Source: Streptomyces tropicalis
Lineage (GTDB): Bacteria > Actinomycetota > Actinomycetes > Streptomycetales > Streptomycetaceae
Assembly: GCF_029269835.1 (NCBI RefSeq)
Contig: NZ_JARJBB010000006.1
Coordinates: 248,001 to 312,000, forward strand
DNA length: 64,000 bases
Reading direction: 5' to 3'
Under the pieces are notes generated by a model. That model searched no databases. It saw only the letters and a program-made list of their open reading frames with translations, and was not told the origin of the DNA. Shown piece after piece: positions 1 through 7,539 of the stretch. Both the position numbers and the translations under genes were made by a program. Numbering within the stretch: position 1 is the first letter of the stretch; each line of letters begins with the position of its first letter.

Positions 1-786
1 GCGCGGGTCCCGGGCGCCCAGGTCGCTGCCCCAGATCTCGCGCAGGCTCGCGGTGAGCTCGTCCAGCGTGAGGTCCGCGCCGGGCTCCCGCTCGGCCTGG
101 AAGTCGAAGGTGGAGACGCGGTGGTAGGTGTCGTCCAGCGGGACGCAGAAGAGCAGGCCGCGCTCGGTGCGCTCCATGCCCATCGGCGCGTTCTCCCGGT
201 CGGCCAGGATCACGTCGCCGAGGCGGGCGGTGACCCGGCCGCCGGTGCCGGGGAAGACGATGCCCGCCTCCCGGCGGACCAGGCTGCGGCCGCCGTCGCA
301 GCCCACGACGTACCCCGCGCGCAGCGTGTAGGCGCCGTCGGGGCCGGTGACGTCGGCCTCGACGCCGTCGGCGTCCTGGCGGATCGCCGTGACCTCGTGG
401 CCGCGGCGGATCTCGGTGCCGACCTCGGCGGCACGCTCCTCCAGCAGACGCTCGGTGCGGGTCTGCTCGGAGAGCAGGGCGTAGGCGTGCGCGCTGTCCA
501 GGGCCGAGAAGTCGACCCACTCGTCGAGGCCGGCGAAGTGGCCGTTGTTCCAGGACCGGGCGCCGTCCCGGAAGCGGTCGACGAGGCCGCGGCGGTCCAG
601 GGACTCCAGGGAGCGGGCGTGCAGGCCGAAGGCCTTGGAGTGCGGCGTCCGCTCGGGCAGGCGCTCCAGCACCACGGCGCGGACCCGGGAGATGCGGAGC
701 TCCGCGGCGAGCAGCATGCCGACGGGCCCGCCGCCGACGACGAGCACATCGAAGTCGAGGTCCTGCTGGGTCTTCCCCGTTGCCAC
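1..786 (-). CDS. FAD-dependent aromatic/polyketide hydroxylase (C-terminus cut by window edge)
   Basis: Class A flavoprotein monooxygenase, expected to hydroxylate an aromatic polyketide or phenol using NAD(P)H and oxygen. The first 262 residues are present. The N-terminal Rossmann motif VLVVGGGPVGMLLA (about residues 14-27) and the GCDGGRSLVRREAG 'DG' motif are clear; the distal GD motif and C-terminal domain lie beyond position 1. The GTG start at 786 follows a GAGAGG-containing stretch and places the Rossmann fold at the usual distance from the N-terminus. It is divergent from the MarR gene across a 123-bp region with dyads. A second hydroxylase at 1456 supports a polyketide-tailoring role, but the substrate cannot be read from sequence. 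Confidence 0.9.
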   Translation of the reverse strand, partial: MATGKTQQDLDFDVLVVGGGPVGMLLAAELRISRVRAVVLERLPERTPHSKAFGLHARSLESLDRRGLVDRFRDGARSWNNGHFAGLDEWVDFSALDSAHAYALLSEQTRTERLLEERAAEVGTEIRRGHEVTAIRQDADGVEADVTGPDGAYTLRAGYVVGCDGGRSLVRREAGIVFPGTGGRVTARLGDVILADRENAPMGMERTERGLLFCVPLDDTYHRVSTFDFQAEREPGADLTLDELTASLREIWGSDLGARDPR

Positions 787-856
787 GGCGAGTCCTCTCG
801 CTCGGCGCCGGCTTATGTGCCGGCGGACAGATATATGTTTTCACACATGCAGTAGA

Positions 857-909
857 TTGAGAGCATACAGATGCTCGCTCGACGGAATCAAGTCGCCTAG
901 AATGCGTGC
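857..909. promoter_or_regulatory. MarR-gene promoter and candidate operator
   Basis: Between the divergent hydroxylase and MarR genes lies a perfect 6-bp inverted repeat, GAGCAT-ACAG-ATGCTC, at 861-876. A TAGAAT hexamer at 898-903 ends seven bases before the MarR ATG at 910, so the transcript is probably leaderless. A looser dyad (ATGTTTTCACACAT) sits at 835-848, nearer the hydroxylase start. MarR proteins usually bind such dyads in their own divergent promoters and release them on ligand binding, so both genes may be controlled here. The binding is inferred. Confidence 0.5.
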
Positions 910-1398
910 ATGGAGACCTCGACACAGAGTCCGCCGCGGGCATCGGAACTGCTCGACGCCGTGGGACCCGCGTTCTCGCGTCTGCGGCGGACCCAGGCGC
1001 TGAATGTCGAAAAACAGGTGTCCCGCAAGGACATGACGAGGACCCTGGTCCTCAACATCGTCCAGGACGGACCCGAACACGAGGGCCAGGAGATCACCGT
1101 CGGCGTGGTCGGCGAACGGCTCGCCGTCGACCCCTCGGTCGCGAGCCGGATGGTCTCCGACTGCATCACGGCCGGCTACCTGGTCCGCGCCGCCTCGCAG
1201 CGCGACGGGCGGCGGACGATCCTCCAGCTCACCGCGGACGGGCACGAGATGCTCGACCGGTTCCGCAGCCACCAGCGCTCGGCGTTCGAGCGCATCACCC
1301 GGGACTGGCCGGAGGTGGAGCGGCTGGAGTTCGCCCGGCTGCTCATCAAGTACGTCGACGCCATCGCCGAGTTGCAGAACGAGTCCGAGTCCGCCTGA
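910..1398 (+). CDS. MarR-family transcriptional regulator
   Basis: 162-residue winged-helix repressor of the MarR family. The central region (roughly 55-115) has the family pattern: a recognition helix in VDPSVASRMVSDCITAGYL followed by the wing QRDGRRTILQLTADG. Flanking helices would form the dimer interface. The ATG at 910 fits a leaderless promoter with TAGAAT just upstream. Being divergent from a flavin hydroxylase, it likely senses the cluster product or a phenolic intermediate and controls the hydroxylase and itself. The ligand is unknown. Confidence 0.9.
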   Translation: METSTQSPPRASELLDAVGPAFSRLRRTQALNVEKQVSRKDMTRTLVLNIVQDGPEHEGQEITVGVVGERLAVDPSVASRMVSDCITAGYLVRAASQRDGRRTILQLTADGHEMLDRFRSHQRSAFERITRDWPEVERLEFARLLIKYVDAIAELQNESESA

Positions 1399-1455
1399 GC
1401 CGCCCGCGAGGGGGCGGGGACCGCCGGTGTCGCCGCGGTCCCCGGCCCGCCGGTG

Positions 1456-3081
1456 TCAGGCCCGCGCCAGGATCGTCCGCAGCACCGCCGCCAGCACCTC
1501 GTCCTCCCGGCCGGCGGGGTCGGCGCCGGCCGACCGCCAGGCGACCACCCCGTCCGGCCGCACCAGCACCGCGCCCTCGGGCCGCAGTCCCCCGTACAGC
1601 TCGGCGAAGCGCCCGTCGGGGTCGGCGAGCGTGCCCGCCCCGCCGCCGGTGCCCGGCACCACCCGGCGCGCGGTGATCCGCACCCGCAGCCCGGCGGCGG
1701 CCCCGGAGGCCGCGGTCAGCCACTGGCCCCCGCGCTCCCCGGCCAGCAGCACGAACCCCCGGCCGAAGAGGTCGAGCGTGGTGAGGGGGACGCCGTCCCG
1801 GGCGAGCACCGCGTACGGCGCCCGGGTGCCCGGCGCGCCGCGCAGCGTCCGTGGGTCGGCCGGTGCGGGGCGGTCCTCGGCGCCGGGCGCGGGGACCACG
1901 GCGGCGGACCGGTAGGTCTGGCCCATCGTCACCGTGAGGGCGTCGAGGGCGGCCTGCTGCTGCTCGGGGGTGGCGCTGCCGGAGCGCACGGCCAGTTGCA
2001 GGGAGCCCTGTTCCGCGGTGCAGCGGGCGACCGCTCCGCGCTCGGCGTCGTAGGTGCGCAACAGGTCGGGGCCGGCCGTGCCGTCGAGGACGAGGGCGAG
2101 CTTCCAGGCCAGGTTGTGGGCGTCGGCGATGCCGGTGTTGGCGCCGTAGCCGCCGGTCGGCGGGATGACGTGGGCCGCGTCGCCCGCGAGCAGCACCCGC
2201 CCGTGCACGAAGCCGTCGGCGACCTGCTCGGCCATGTCCCACGGGAAGCGCGAGCGGATCGTCACCTGCACCTCGGGCGAGCCGATGGCGGCGCCCACCA
2301 GCTCCGCGCAGCGGGCGTCGGTGAAGTCGTCGAGGCTCTCGCCGTCCTCGGGGCGGTAGCCGACGATGAGGGTGCCGCCGCTCAGGGTGTCGTCGTGCAC
2401 GAGGATCCCCATGACGTCGGGGTTCTTCACGTGGACCACGCTGTAGCGGCGGTCGCCGAGCACCGGGGCGAGGTCCGCGCCGAAGGCGATGCTGACGTGG
2501 CGGGACAGCACGCCGCGCCCCTGCCGGGTCACCTTGAGCGCCTCGCGCACGGTGCTGCGCGGGCCGTCGCAGGCCACCAGGTGGGAGCAGCGGAAGCTGC
2601 TGGTGCCGCCGTCGGGGCCGGCGAGGACGGCGGTGACCCCCTCCGGGTCCTCCGCGAAGGACAGCAGCTCGGTGCCGAAGCGCAGGTCGGCGCCGAGTTC
2701 CTCGGCGCGGTCGCGGAGCAGCGGCTCCAGCCGGTCCTGCGGGAGGAGCAGCAGCCGGGACGGGGTGAGGTCGTCCAGCTCGTCGCCGCCCTCCAGTTCC
2801 TCCTTGCTGAACAGCACCTCGCCGGCGAGCGAGGTCACCCCGGCGCGGGTGCGGTGCGCCTCGAAGCCGGAGGCCTCGCGCCGGGCCGCCTCCTCCACCC
2901 CGGCCTGCCGGAGCAGTTCGGCGGTGCGGGGGTAGTAGCCGACGGCCCTCGGGTGGATCGAGGTGCCGGGGTGGCGCTCCACCAGGGTGCAGGGCACCCC
3001 GTGGTGGGCCAGGAACAGGGCGGTGGACAGGCCCACCAGGCTGCCGCCCACGATCAGGACGGGTGCATCACTGGACGTCAT
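1456..3081 (-). CDS. FAD-dependent polyketide hydroxylase (RdmE/PgaE-like)
   Basis: 541-residue class A flavin monooxygenase of full family length. It has the N-terminal FAD motif VLIVGGSLVGLSTALFLAHH (from about residue 8), the family signature PRAVGYYPRTAELLRQAG, the ACDGPRSTVR 'DG' motif near the middle and the GD motif LLAGDAAHVIPPTGGYGANT. The C-terminal thioredoxin-like domain is present. Such enzymes hydroxylate anthracycline- or angucycline-type aromatic polyketides with NADPH and O2. It is the last gene of a leftward run and is separated from the SnoaL-like gene upstream by an unusual tandem-repeat spacer. It is distinct from the partial hydroxylase at the window edge, so two oxygenations may be needed. 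Confidence 0.92.
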   Translation of the reverse strand: MTSSDAPVLIVGGSLVGLSTALFLAHHGVPCTLVERHPGTSIHPRAVGYYPRTAELLRQAGVEEAARREASGFEAHRTRAGVTSLAGEVLFSKEELEGGDELDDLTPSRLLLLPQDRLEPLLRDRAEELGADLRFGTELLSFAEDPEGVTAVLAGPDGGTSSFRCSHLVACDGPRSTVREALKVTRQGRGVLSRHVSIAFGADLAPVLGDRRYSVVHVKNPDVMGILVHDDTLSGGTLIVGYRPEDGESLDDFTDARCAELVGAAIGSPEVQVTIRSRFPWDMAEQVADGFVHGRVLLAGDAAHVIPPTGGYGANTGIADAHNLAWKLALVLDGTAGPDLLRTYDAERGAVARCTAEQGSLQLAVRSGSATPEQQQAALDALTVTMGQTYRSAAVVPAPGAEDRPAPADPRTLRGAPGTRAPYAVLARDGVPLTTLDLFGRGFVLLAGERGGQWLTAASGAAAGLRVRITARRVVPGTGGGAGTLADPDGRFAELYGGLRPEGAVLVRPDGVVAWRSAGADPAGREDEVLAAVLRTILARA

Positions 3082-3127
3082 CGCGGAACCCTCTCTCGGG
3101 CAGGGCTCCGGCCGCCGTCGCGGGCCC

Positions 3128-3211
3128 GGATCCCGGCGTGGATCTCGGCGTGGATCTCGGGGTGGAGCTGGGGGTGGAACCCGGGGCGGAGCCCGGGGTG
3201 GGGTCGGGGGC
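3128..3211. repeat. Seven-copy 12-bp tandem repeat in operon spacer
   Basis: Seven contiguous imperfect 12-bp units run from 3128 to 3211: GGATCCCGGCGT, GGATCTCGGCGT, GGATCTCGGGGT, GGAGCTGGGGGT, GGAACCCGGGGC, GGAGCCCGGGGT and GGGGTCGGGGGC. The array starts 2 bp after the stop of the SnoaL-like gene and ends about 45 bp before the hydroxylase start. Because the unit is a multiple of three, it would read as a Pro/Ser/Thr-rich peptide if translated, but no start codon or RBS supports that. Replication slippage is the likely origin. Confidence 0.85.
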
Positions 3212-3213
3212 GG

Positions 3214-4083
3214 TCACGGGGTGGGCAGGCCGGCGCGGCGCAGGGCCAGGTAGTCGACGACCTCCCAGTGCTCGGCCACCTTCCCGCCCTCGATGCGGAA
3301 CTGGTCGCAGGTGCGCATCAGCAGCGGCGAGCCGGACGGGCCGCCGCCGCTCCACGCCCCGGTGAGCGTGCCGGTCCAGGTGACGAAGACCATCACGCGG
3401 TCCCCGGCGGCGACGACGTGGTCGACGGTGGTGACCAGGTCGGGGAACGCGGCGATGTTGTCCGCGAAGAACGCCTTGAAGGCGTCGAGCCCGTCCGGCA
3501 CCGCGTCGGTGCGCATGTTGTGGTGCCGGTAGTCCTGGTGGTAGTAGCGGTCGGCGAGGTCCAGCCGGTGCTCGCTGAAGACGTCGCGGTACGCGCCGAG
3601 GACCAGATCGGTGTTGGCCCGCTCGGTGGCGTCGTGCGGGCCGTGCAGACCGGGCGCGGCCGGCTGCGCGCCGTCGCCGTCGAGCCCGGGCACGCCGTGC
3701 GCGGCGAGGACGTCGCGATCGGCCACGTTCCAGTGCTCGGCGACCCTTCCGTCCTGAAGGCGGTGCAACTCGGCCGTGTGCAGCCGGAGCCGGCCGCCGT
3801 CCGGGGTGGCCCCCGTCCAGGTGGCGAACAGCATGACCCGGTCGTGGTCGGCGACCAGGTGGTCGATGCCGGCCCGCAGACCGGGGAAGCGGCCCGTGAG
3901 GGCGCGCAGACGGCCGACGGTTCCGCCCTCGGCGGGCCCGGCCGGCGGGTCGTGCTCGATGTGGTCGGGGTGCAGGAAGCGGCCGGCCTCCTCGAAGCGG
4001 TGCGCGCAGTGCAGCACCTCGTACATCTCCCGCACCAGTTCCGCGTTGCGGGCGCGCTGCCCGACCGGGCTCGCGGTGGTCAT
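3214..4083 (-). CDS. Tandem SnoaL-like (NTF2-fold) polyketide cyclase-type protein
   Basis: 289 residues containing two SnoaL-like domains. Domain one is about residues 10-130 (ELVREMYEVLH ... RFLHPDHIEHDP ... FATWTGATPDGG); domain two is about 150-285 (NTDLVLGAYRDVFSEHRL ... YYHQDYRHHN ... FVTWTGTLTGAW). Each repeats the pattern of an acidic helix, a His-rich strand and a TWTG strand. SnoaL folds catalyse aldol cyclisation in anthracycline biosynthesis or serve as SnoaL2-type hydroxylase helpers. The ATG at 4083 is 48 bp from the upstream GNAT stop. Duplication within one chain is less usual; which half is active cannot be told. Confidence 0.85.
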   Translation of the reverse strand: MTTASPVGQRARNAELVREMYEVLHCAHRFEEAGRFLHPDHIEHDPPAGPAEGGTVGRLRALTGRFPGLRAGIDHLVADHDRVMLFATWTGATPDGGRLRLHTAELHRLQDGRVAEHWNVADRDVLAAHGVPGLDGDGAQPAAPGLHGPHDATERANTDLVLGAYRDVFSEHRLDLADRYYHQDYRHHNMRTDAVPDGLDAFKAFFADNIAAFPDLVTTVDHVVAAGDRVMVFVTWTGTLTGAWSGGGPSGSPLLMRTCDQFRIEGGKVAEHWEVVDYLALRRAGLPTP

Positions 4084-4131
4084 GGTTTCCTCCCCGTCGA
4101 GTCGCGGGCCGGCGTCCGGCCCGCCGTGCGC

Positions 4132-5094
4132 TCAGGCCTTGAGCGCGTACGTCGTCCAGTGCGAGTCGGCCTCGAAGCCGAGGCGGCGGTTGAGGGCGAC
4201 GACGGCGGTGTTGCCGACGTCGTTGAACACCTGGACCAGGGCGAGGCCGGGGTTCTCCCGTGCCGCCCGCAGCAGCAGTTCCGCCTTGAGCCGGGTGGCC
4301 AGGCCGCGTCCGCGGTGCGCGGGCAGCACCAGCGTCTCCCCCGCGTCGGCCATCGGGCTGTCGCGCACGTAGAGGGTGGAGTACGCGACGACGTCGTCGC
4401 CGTCCTCGGGCAGTGCCGCGACCGCGCACAGCCGGTGGCCGGCGCGGACCGCCTCGGCCTCCCGTGCCCGGACGTCGGCGGCCGACGGACGGCGCACCCG
4501 CGCCTGGCCGTTGACCCGCTCGTCCAGGGCGCTCCAGGCGCGGGCGTAGGAGTCGACGAGGCCGTCGGGGCAGGCGCCGTCCCAGTGGACCAGGCGGTGG
4601 CCGGGCACGGGCCGGGCGGCCGCCTCGTCCAGCGCCCGCCGGGCGGGGCCGGCCAGCAGCAGCCGGTTGCGCAGGGTCTCCCCCGTGCGCTCGGCGCCGA
4701 GTTCCGCGGCGAAGCGCTCCGCGGCGGCGCCCTTGGGCGCGTCCACCAGCAGCAGGTCCCGGCCGCGCTCGCGCAGCGCGGCGCGGCCCGCGCCGGCCAG
4801 GGCCCGGCCGGCGCCGCGGCGCCGGAAGTCCGGGAACACCCAGAGCGAACCGTGGCCCGGGCCGGACGGGTCACCCAGGTCGAGGCCGAGTTTCAGCACC
4901 CCGGCCGGGGTGTCCCCGTCGTAGGCCGCGAGCACGATCCGCTCCGTGCCGTGCCGTTGCTGGAAGAGGCGGGCGAGCAGGGCCTGCGTCACCGGCGGGT
5001 CCGCGGGCAGGGCCTGGCTCATGGTCTCCCGGAAGCCGGGGAGCAGGGCGGCGAGGGTCGCCGGGTCGTCACCGTCGAGGCTGCGCATCTCCAT
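4132..5094 (-). CDS. Tandem GNAT-domain acetyltransferase
   Basis: 320-residue protein with two GNAT folds. The first (about 40-160) has the acetyl-CoA loop FPDFRRRGAGRALAGAGR; the second (about 190-320) has LPAHRGRGLATRLKAELLLR and the typical C-terminal NTAVVALNRRLGFEADSHWT. The two-domain arrangement resembles mycothiol synthase and some resistance or N-acyl-tailoring enzymes, but nothing points to mycothiol here. The ATG at 5094 is preferred because an AGGG lies eight bases upstream; a GTG at 5103 is possible. It lies in the tailoring cluster between the SnoaL-like and ferredoxin genes and might acylate an amino group or protect the producer. Confidence 0.85.
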   Translation of the reverse strand: MEMRSLDGDDPATLAALLPGFRETMSQALPADPPVTQALLARLFQQRHGTERIVLAAYDGDTPAGVLKLGLDLGDPSGPGHGSLWVFPDFRRRGAGRALAGAGRAALRERGRDLLLVDAPKGAAAERFAAELGAERTGETLRNRLLLAGPARRALDEAAARPVPGHRLVHWDGACPDGLVDSYARAWSALDERVNGQARVRRPSAADVRAREAEAVRAGHRLCAVAALPEDGDDVVAYSTLYVRDSPMADAGETLVLPAHRGRGLATRLKAELLLRAARENPGLALVQVFNDVGNTAVVALNRRLGFEADSHWTTYALKA

Positions 5095-5195
5095 GGCCGA
5101 CACCCTGTCCCGCCGCTCTCGAAGCACCGTCGAGGGCAACTCGACACCGGCGCGGGGGCGGCGGGACGGTCGTCGTGGGCGGCGGGCGGCCCGGG

Positions 5196-5405
5196 TCAGT
5201 CGTCGTGCACGGTGATGGCCTGCACGGGGCAGGCCCGCACCGCCTCCCGGACCCGCCCGTCGTGGGCGCGGACCGGCGCGCCCGGGAGCAGCCGGCTCAC
5301 CCCCTCGTCGTCCTGGGTGAAGACCTCGGGCGCGGTCAGGGCGCACATGGCGGCGCCGATGCAGCGGTCCGTCGCGATGGTGATGGCCACGTCCGCCCCC
5401 GTCAC
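5196..5405 (-). CDS. Small ferredoxin, P450 electron donor
   Basis: 69-residue ferredoxin with three cluster cysteines: C15, C21 (CIGAAMC) and C59 in ACPVQAI. The position where a fourth cysteine would sit is alanine, so a [3Fe-4S] cluster, as in other Streptomyces P450 partners, is most likely. The GTG start at 5405 overlaps the P450 stop by four bases (GTGA), giving translational coupling. It should pass electrons from a ferredoxin reductase, not in this window, to the P450 at 5402. The short acidic protein is of normal length for the family. Confidence 0.93.
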   Translation of the reverse strand: MTGADVAITIATDRCIGAAMCALTAPEVFTQDDEGVSRLLPGAPVRAHDGRVREAVRACPVQAITVHDD

Positions 5406-6631
5406 CACTCGACCGGGAGCTCGGCGACGCCCTGGAGCACGTACGGCGCGTTCAGCGGCAGGCGGTCGGAGGCGACCGGCACCCTCAGGCCCGGGATGCG
5501 GCGGAAGAGCGTGCGGAAGGCGATCTCCATCTCGGCGCGGGCGAGGTTCTGCCCGATGCACTGGTGGATGCCGTAGCCGAAGGCGACGTGCCGGCCGGAG
5601 GAGCGGGTGATGTCGAAGGTGTCGGGGTCGTCCCAGGCGTGCGGGTCGCGGTTCATCAGCATGGTCGACATGGCGACGCCGTCGCCGGCCCGGATGGTCT
5701 GCCCGGCGATCTCGATGTCCTCGACCGCGACCCGCATCAGCACGTCGCCGATGGAGGTGAAGCGCATCAGCTCCTCGACGGCGCCGGGCAGCAGCGTGTC
5801 GTCGGCCCGCACCCGGGCCAGCTGCTCGGGGTGTTCGAGCAGGGTCACGGTGCCCAGCGCGATCATGTTGGACGTGGTCTCGTGCCCGGAGACGAGCAGC
5901 AGCGAGCAGACCATGGCCAGTTCGTGGGTGTCGACCGAGCCCTCGGAGAGCTGGTGGGCGATCAGCTCGTCGATGAGGCCGTCGCCCGGCTGCTTCTCCT
6001 TCCGGGCGATCAGGTCGTGCAGGTAGGTGAGGATCTCGGTGAACGCGGTCCGGGCGCGGTCGGCCTCGTCCTCGCCGGCGGAGGAGAGCACGTGCCGGGA
6101 GCGCTCGTCGAAGTAGCCGCGGTCCTCGTAGGGCACCCCGAGCAGGGCGCAGATCGCCGCGGAGGGGAGCGGGAGGGCGTACTGGGAGAGCAGTTCGGCG
6201 GGGCTGCCCCGCTCGATCATGTCGTCCACGAGGCCCTCGGCGATGCGCTCGATCTCCGGGCGCAGCGCGGCGATCCGGCGGATGCCGAACCCGGGGATCA
6301 CCATGCGCCGCTGGCGGCCGTGCTCGGGGTCGTCGACGCCGACCAGCGGCGGCGCGGCCCGCTGCTGGGTCTGGGCGGCGATCCGGGGCGCCAGGAAGGG
6401 GAAGTTGGGGTGCAGGACGTTCGAGGACAGGCGCGGGTCGGGGAACAGGGTCCGGCCGACCTCGTTCCCGGCGACCAGCCACACCTGGCGTCCGTCGTAC
6501 AGCGTGACCTTGGTGAGCGGGCCGCGCTCACGCAACTCCTCGTAGCCGACCGGCATCCGGTACGGGCAGCTCCGGGTCATGGGGTAGGCCGGCGCCTCGC
6601 TCGCGGCCGGCGGGCTGGTGGTCTCCGTCAT
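5402..6631 (-). CDS. Cytochrome P450 monooxygenase
   Basis: 409-residue bacterial P450. The I-helix oxygen-activation motif SGHETT is at 248-253, the K-helix ELMR at 287-290, and the heme loop FGYGIHQCIG at 351-360 with C358 as heme ligand. Length and N-terminus (no membrane anchor) match soluble actinobacterial P450s, and the overall pattern resembles CYP105-like enzymes. The ATG at 6631 has a strong GAGGAGG ribosome-binding site. It is translationally coupled to its ferredoxin. In this cluster it probably hydroxylates or couples the aromatic scaffold; substrate is unknown. Confidence 0.95.
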   Translation of the reverse strand: MTETTSPPAASEAPAYPMTRSCPYRMPVGYEELRERGPLTKVTLYDGRQVWLVAGNEVGRTLFPDPRLSSNVLHPNFPFLAPRIAAQTQQRAAPPLVGVDDPEHGRQRRMVIPGFGIRRIAALRPEIERIAEGLVDDMIERGSPAELLSQYALPLPSAAICALLGVPYEDRGYFDERSRHVLSSAGEDEADRARTAFTEILTYLHDLIARKEKQPGDGLIDELIAHQLSEGSVDTHELAMVCSLLLVSGHETTSNMIALGTVTLLEHPEQLARVRADDTLLPGAVEELMRFTSIGDVLMRVAVEDIEIAGQTIRAGDGVAMSTMLMNRDPHAWDDPDTFDITRSSGRHVAFGYGIHQCIGQNLARAEMEIAFRTLFRRIPGLRVPVASDRLPLNAPYVLQGVAELPVEW

Positions 6632-6765
6632 GCGTGCCTCCTCGGTGGTGTCCCGACGCACGCCATTGAGCCCCGCCGCTCTCGAGGGCACTTGGAAGAT
6701 CCCTGGAGGGCGACGGGGCCTGGCGGGGCGGCAGGACCTGGTGGGGCGGTGGGCCTGCGGGGCGC

Positions 6766-7539
6766 TCAGGCGCCGCCGGTGATCCGGAGGGTCTCGCCGT
6801 TGATGTTGCCGTTGGCGGCGGAGCCGAGGAAGACCACCGCACGGGCGACGTCCCTCGGCTCGGACATGCGGCCGGAGGGCAGGGTCCTGCCCTTCTCCTC
6901 CAGGAAGCCGGGCGGCACGTTGGCCCGGACGGTCTCGGTGGCGGTCTGCCCGGGCACCGCCATGTTCACCAGGATCCCCTCGGGTCCCAGCTCCCAGGCG
7001 AGGCTGCGCATCAGCCCGAACAGGGCGGACTTGCCGGCCCCGTAGGCACCGGCGCCGGGCTTGCCGGTGTCGGCGAGGCCCGCGCCGATCAGCACGACGC
7101 GGCCCCACTCCCGGCCGCGCATGTGCGGCAGCACCGCCTGCACGGTGTGGAAGACCGCCTCGACGGAGGTGTGCAGCACCTCCTGCCACTGCTTGGCGGG
7201 GACGTCCTCGAAGCGGGGCACCGGACGGCCGGGCCGCGGGATCGCCTCGCTCCACACCACGGCGTTGGCCACCAGGACGTCGATGCCGCCCCACTCCTCG
7301 GCGACCCGGGACACGGCGTCCCGGACGGACCGCTCGTCGGCGAGGTCGTAGCGGACGACCAGCGGGGTGCCGCCCGCCTCGGTCACCAGCCGGGCGGTCT
7401 CGTGGGCCGCGTCCTCGCGCGTGTGGTACGTGATCGCGACGCGGGCGCCCTCCTCGGCGCAGGCGACGGCCGTCGCCCTGCCGATGCCCGAGGTGGCACC
7501 GGTGACCAGCACCACCTTGTCCTGCAGTTCGGTCCTCAT
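6766..7539 (-). CDS. Short-chain dehydrogenase/reductase with altered catalytic serine
   Basis: 257-residue classical SDR. The NAD(P) motif TGATSGIG is at about 13-20, an NA(V) motif near 92, and the YGAGK active-site motif at Y166-K170. The position 13 residues before the tyrosine, serine in FabG and ActIII, is alanine (A153 in LIGAGLAD), so the Ser-Tyr-Lys triad is incomplete. The ATG overlaps the upstream flavin oxidase stop (ATGA). It would be a ketoreductase in the tailoring pathway, though the missing serine could mean slower or different chemistry. Confidence 0.9.
   Translation of the reverse strand: MRTELQDKVVLVTGATSGIGRATAVACAEEGARVAITYHTREDAAHETARLVTEAGGTPLVVRYDLADERSVRDAVSRVAEEWGGIDVLVANAVVWSEAIPRPGRPVPRFEDVPAKQWQEVLHTSVEAVFHTVQAVLPHMRGREWGRVVLIGAGLADTGKPGAGAYGAGKSALFGLMRSLAWELGPEGILVNMAVPGQTATETVRANVPPGFLEEKGRTLPSGRMSEPRDVARAVVFLGSAANGNINGETLRITGGA

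Noticed and set aside
1453..5610. Very long open frame on the + strand (over 1300 codons) antisense to the tailoring genes
   Set aside because: It is a GC-rich shadow frame opposite recognised genes, with Val/Gly/Ala-rich low-complexity translation and no domains.
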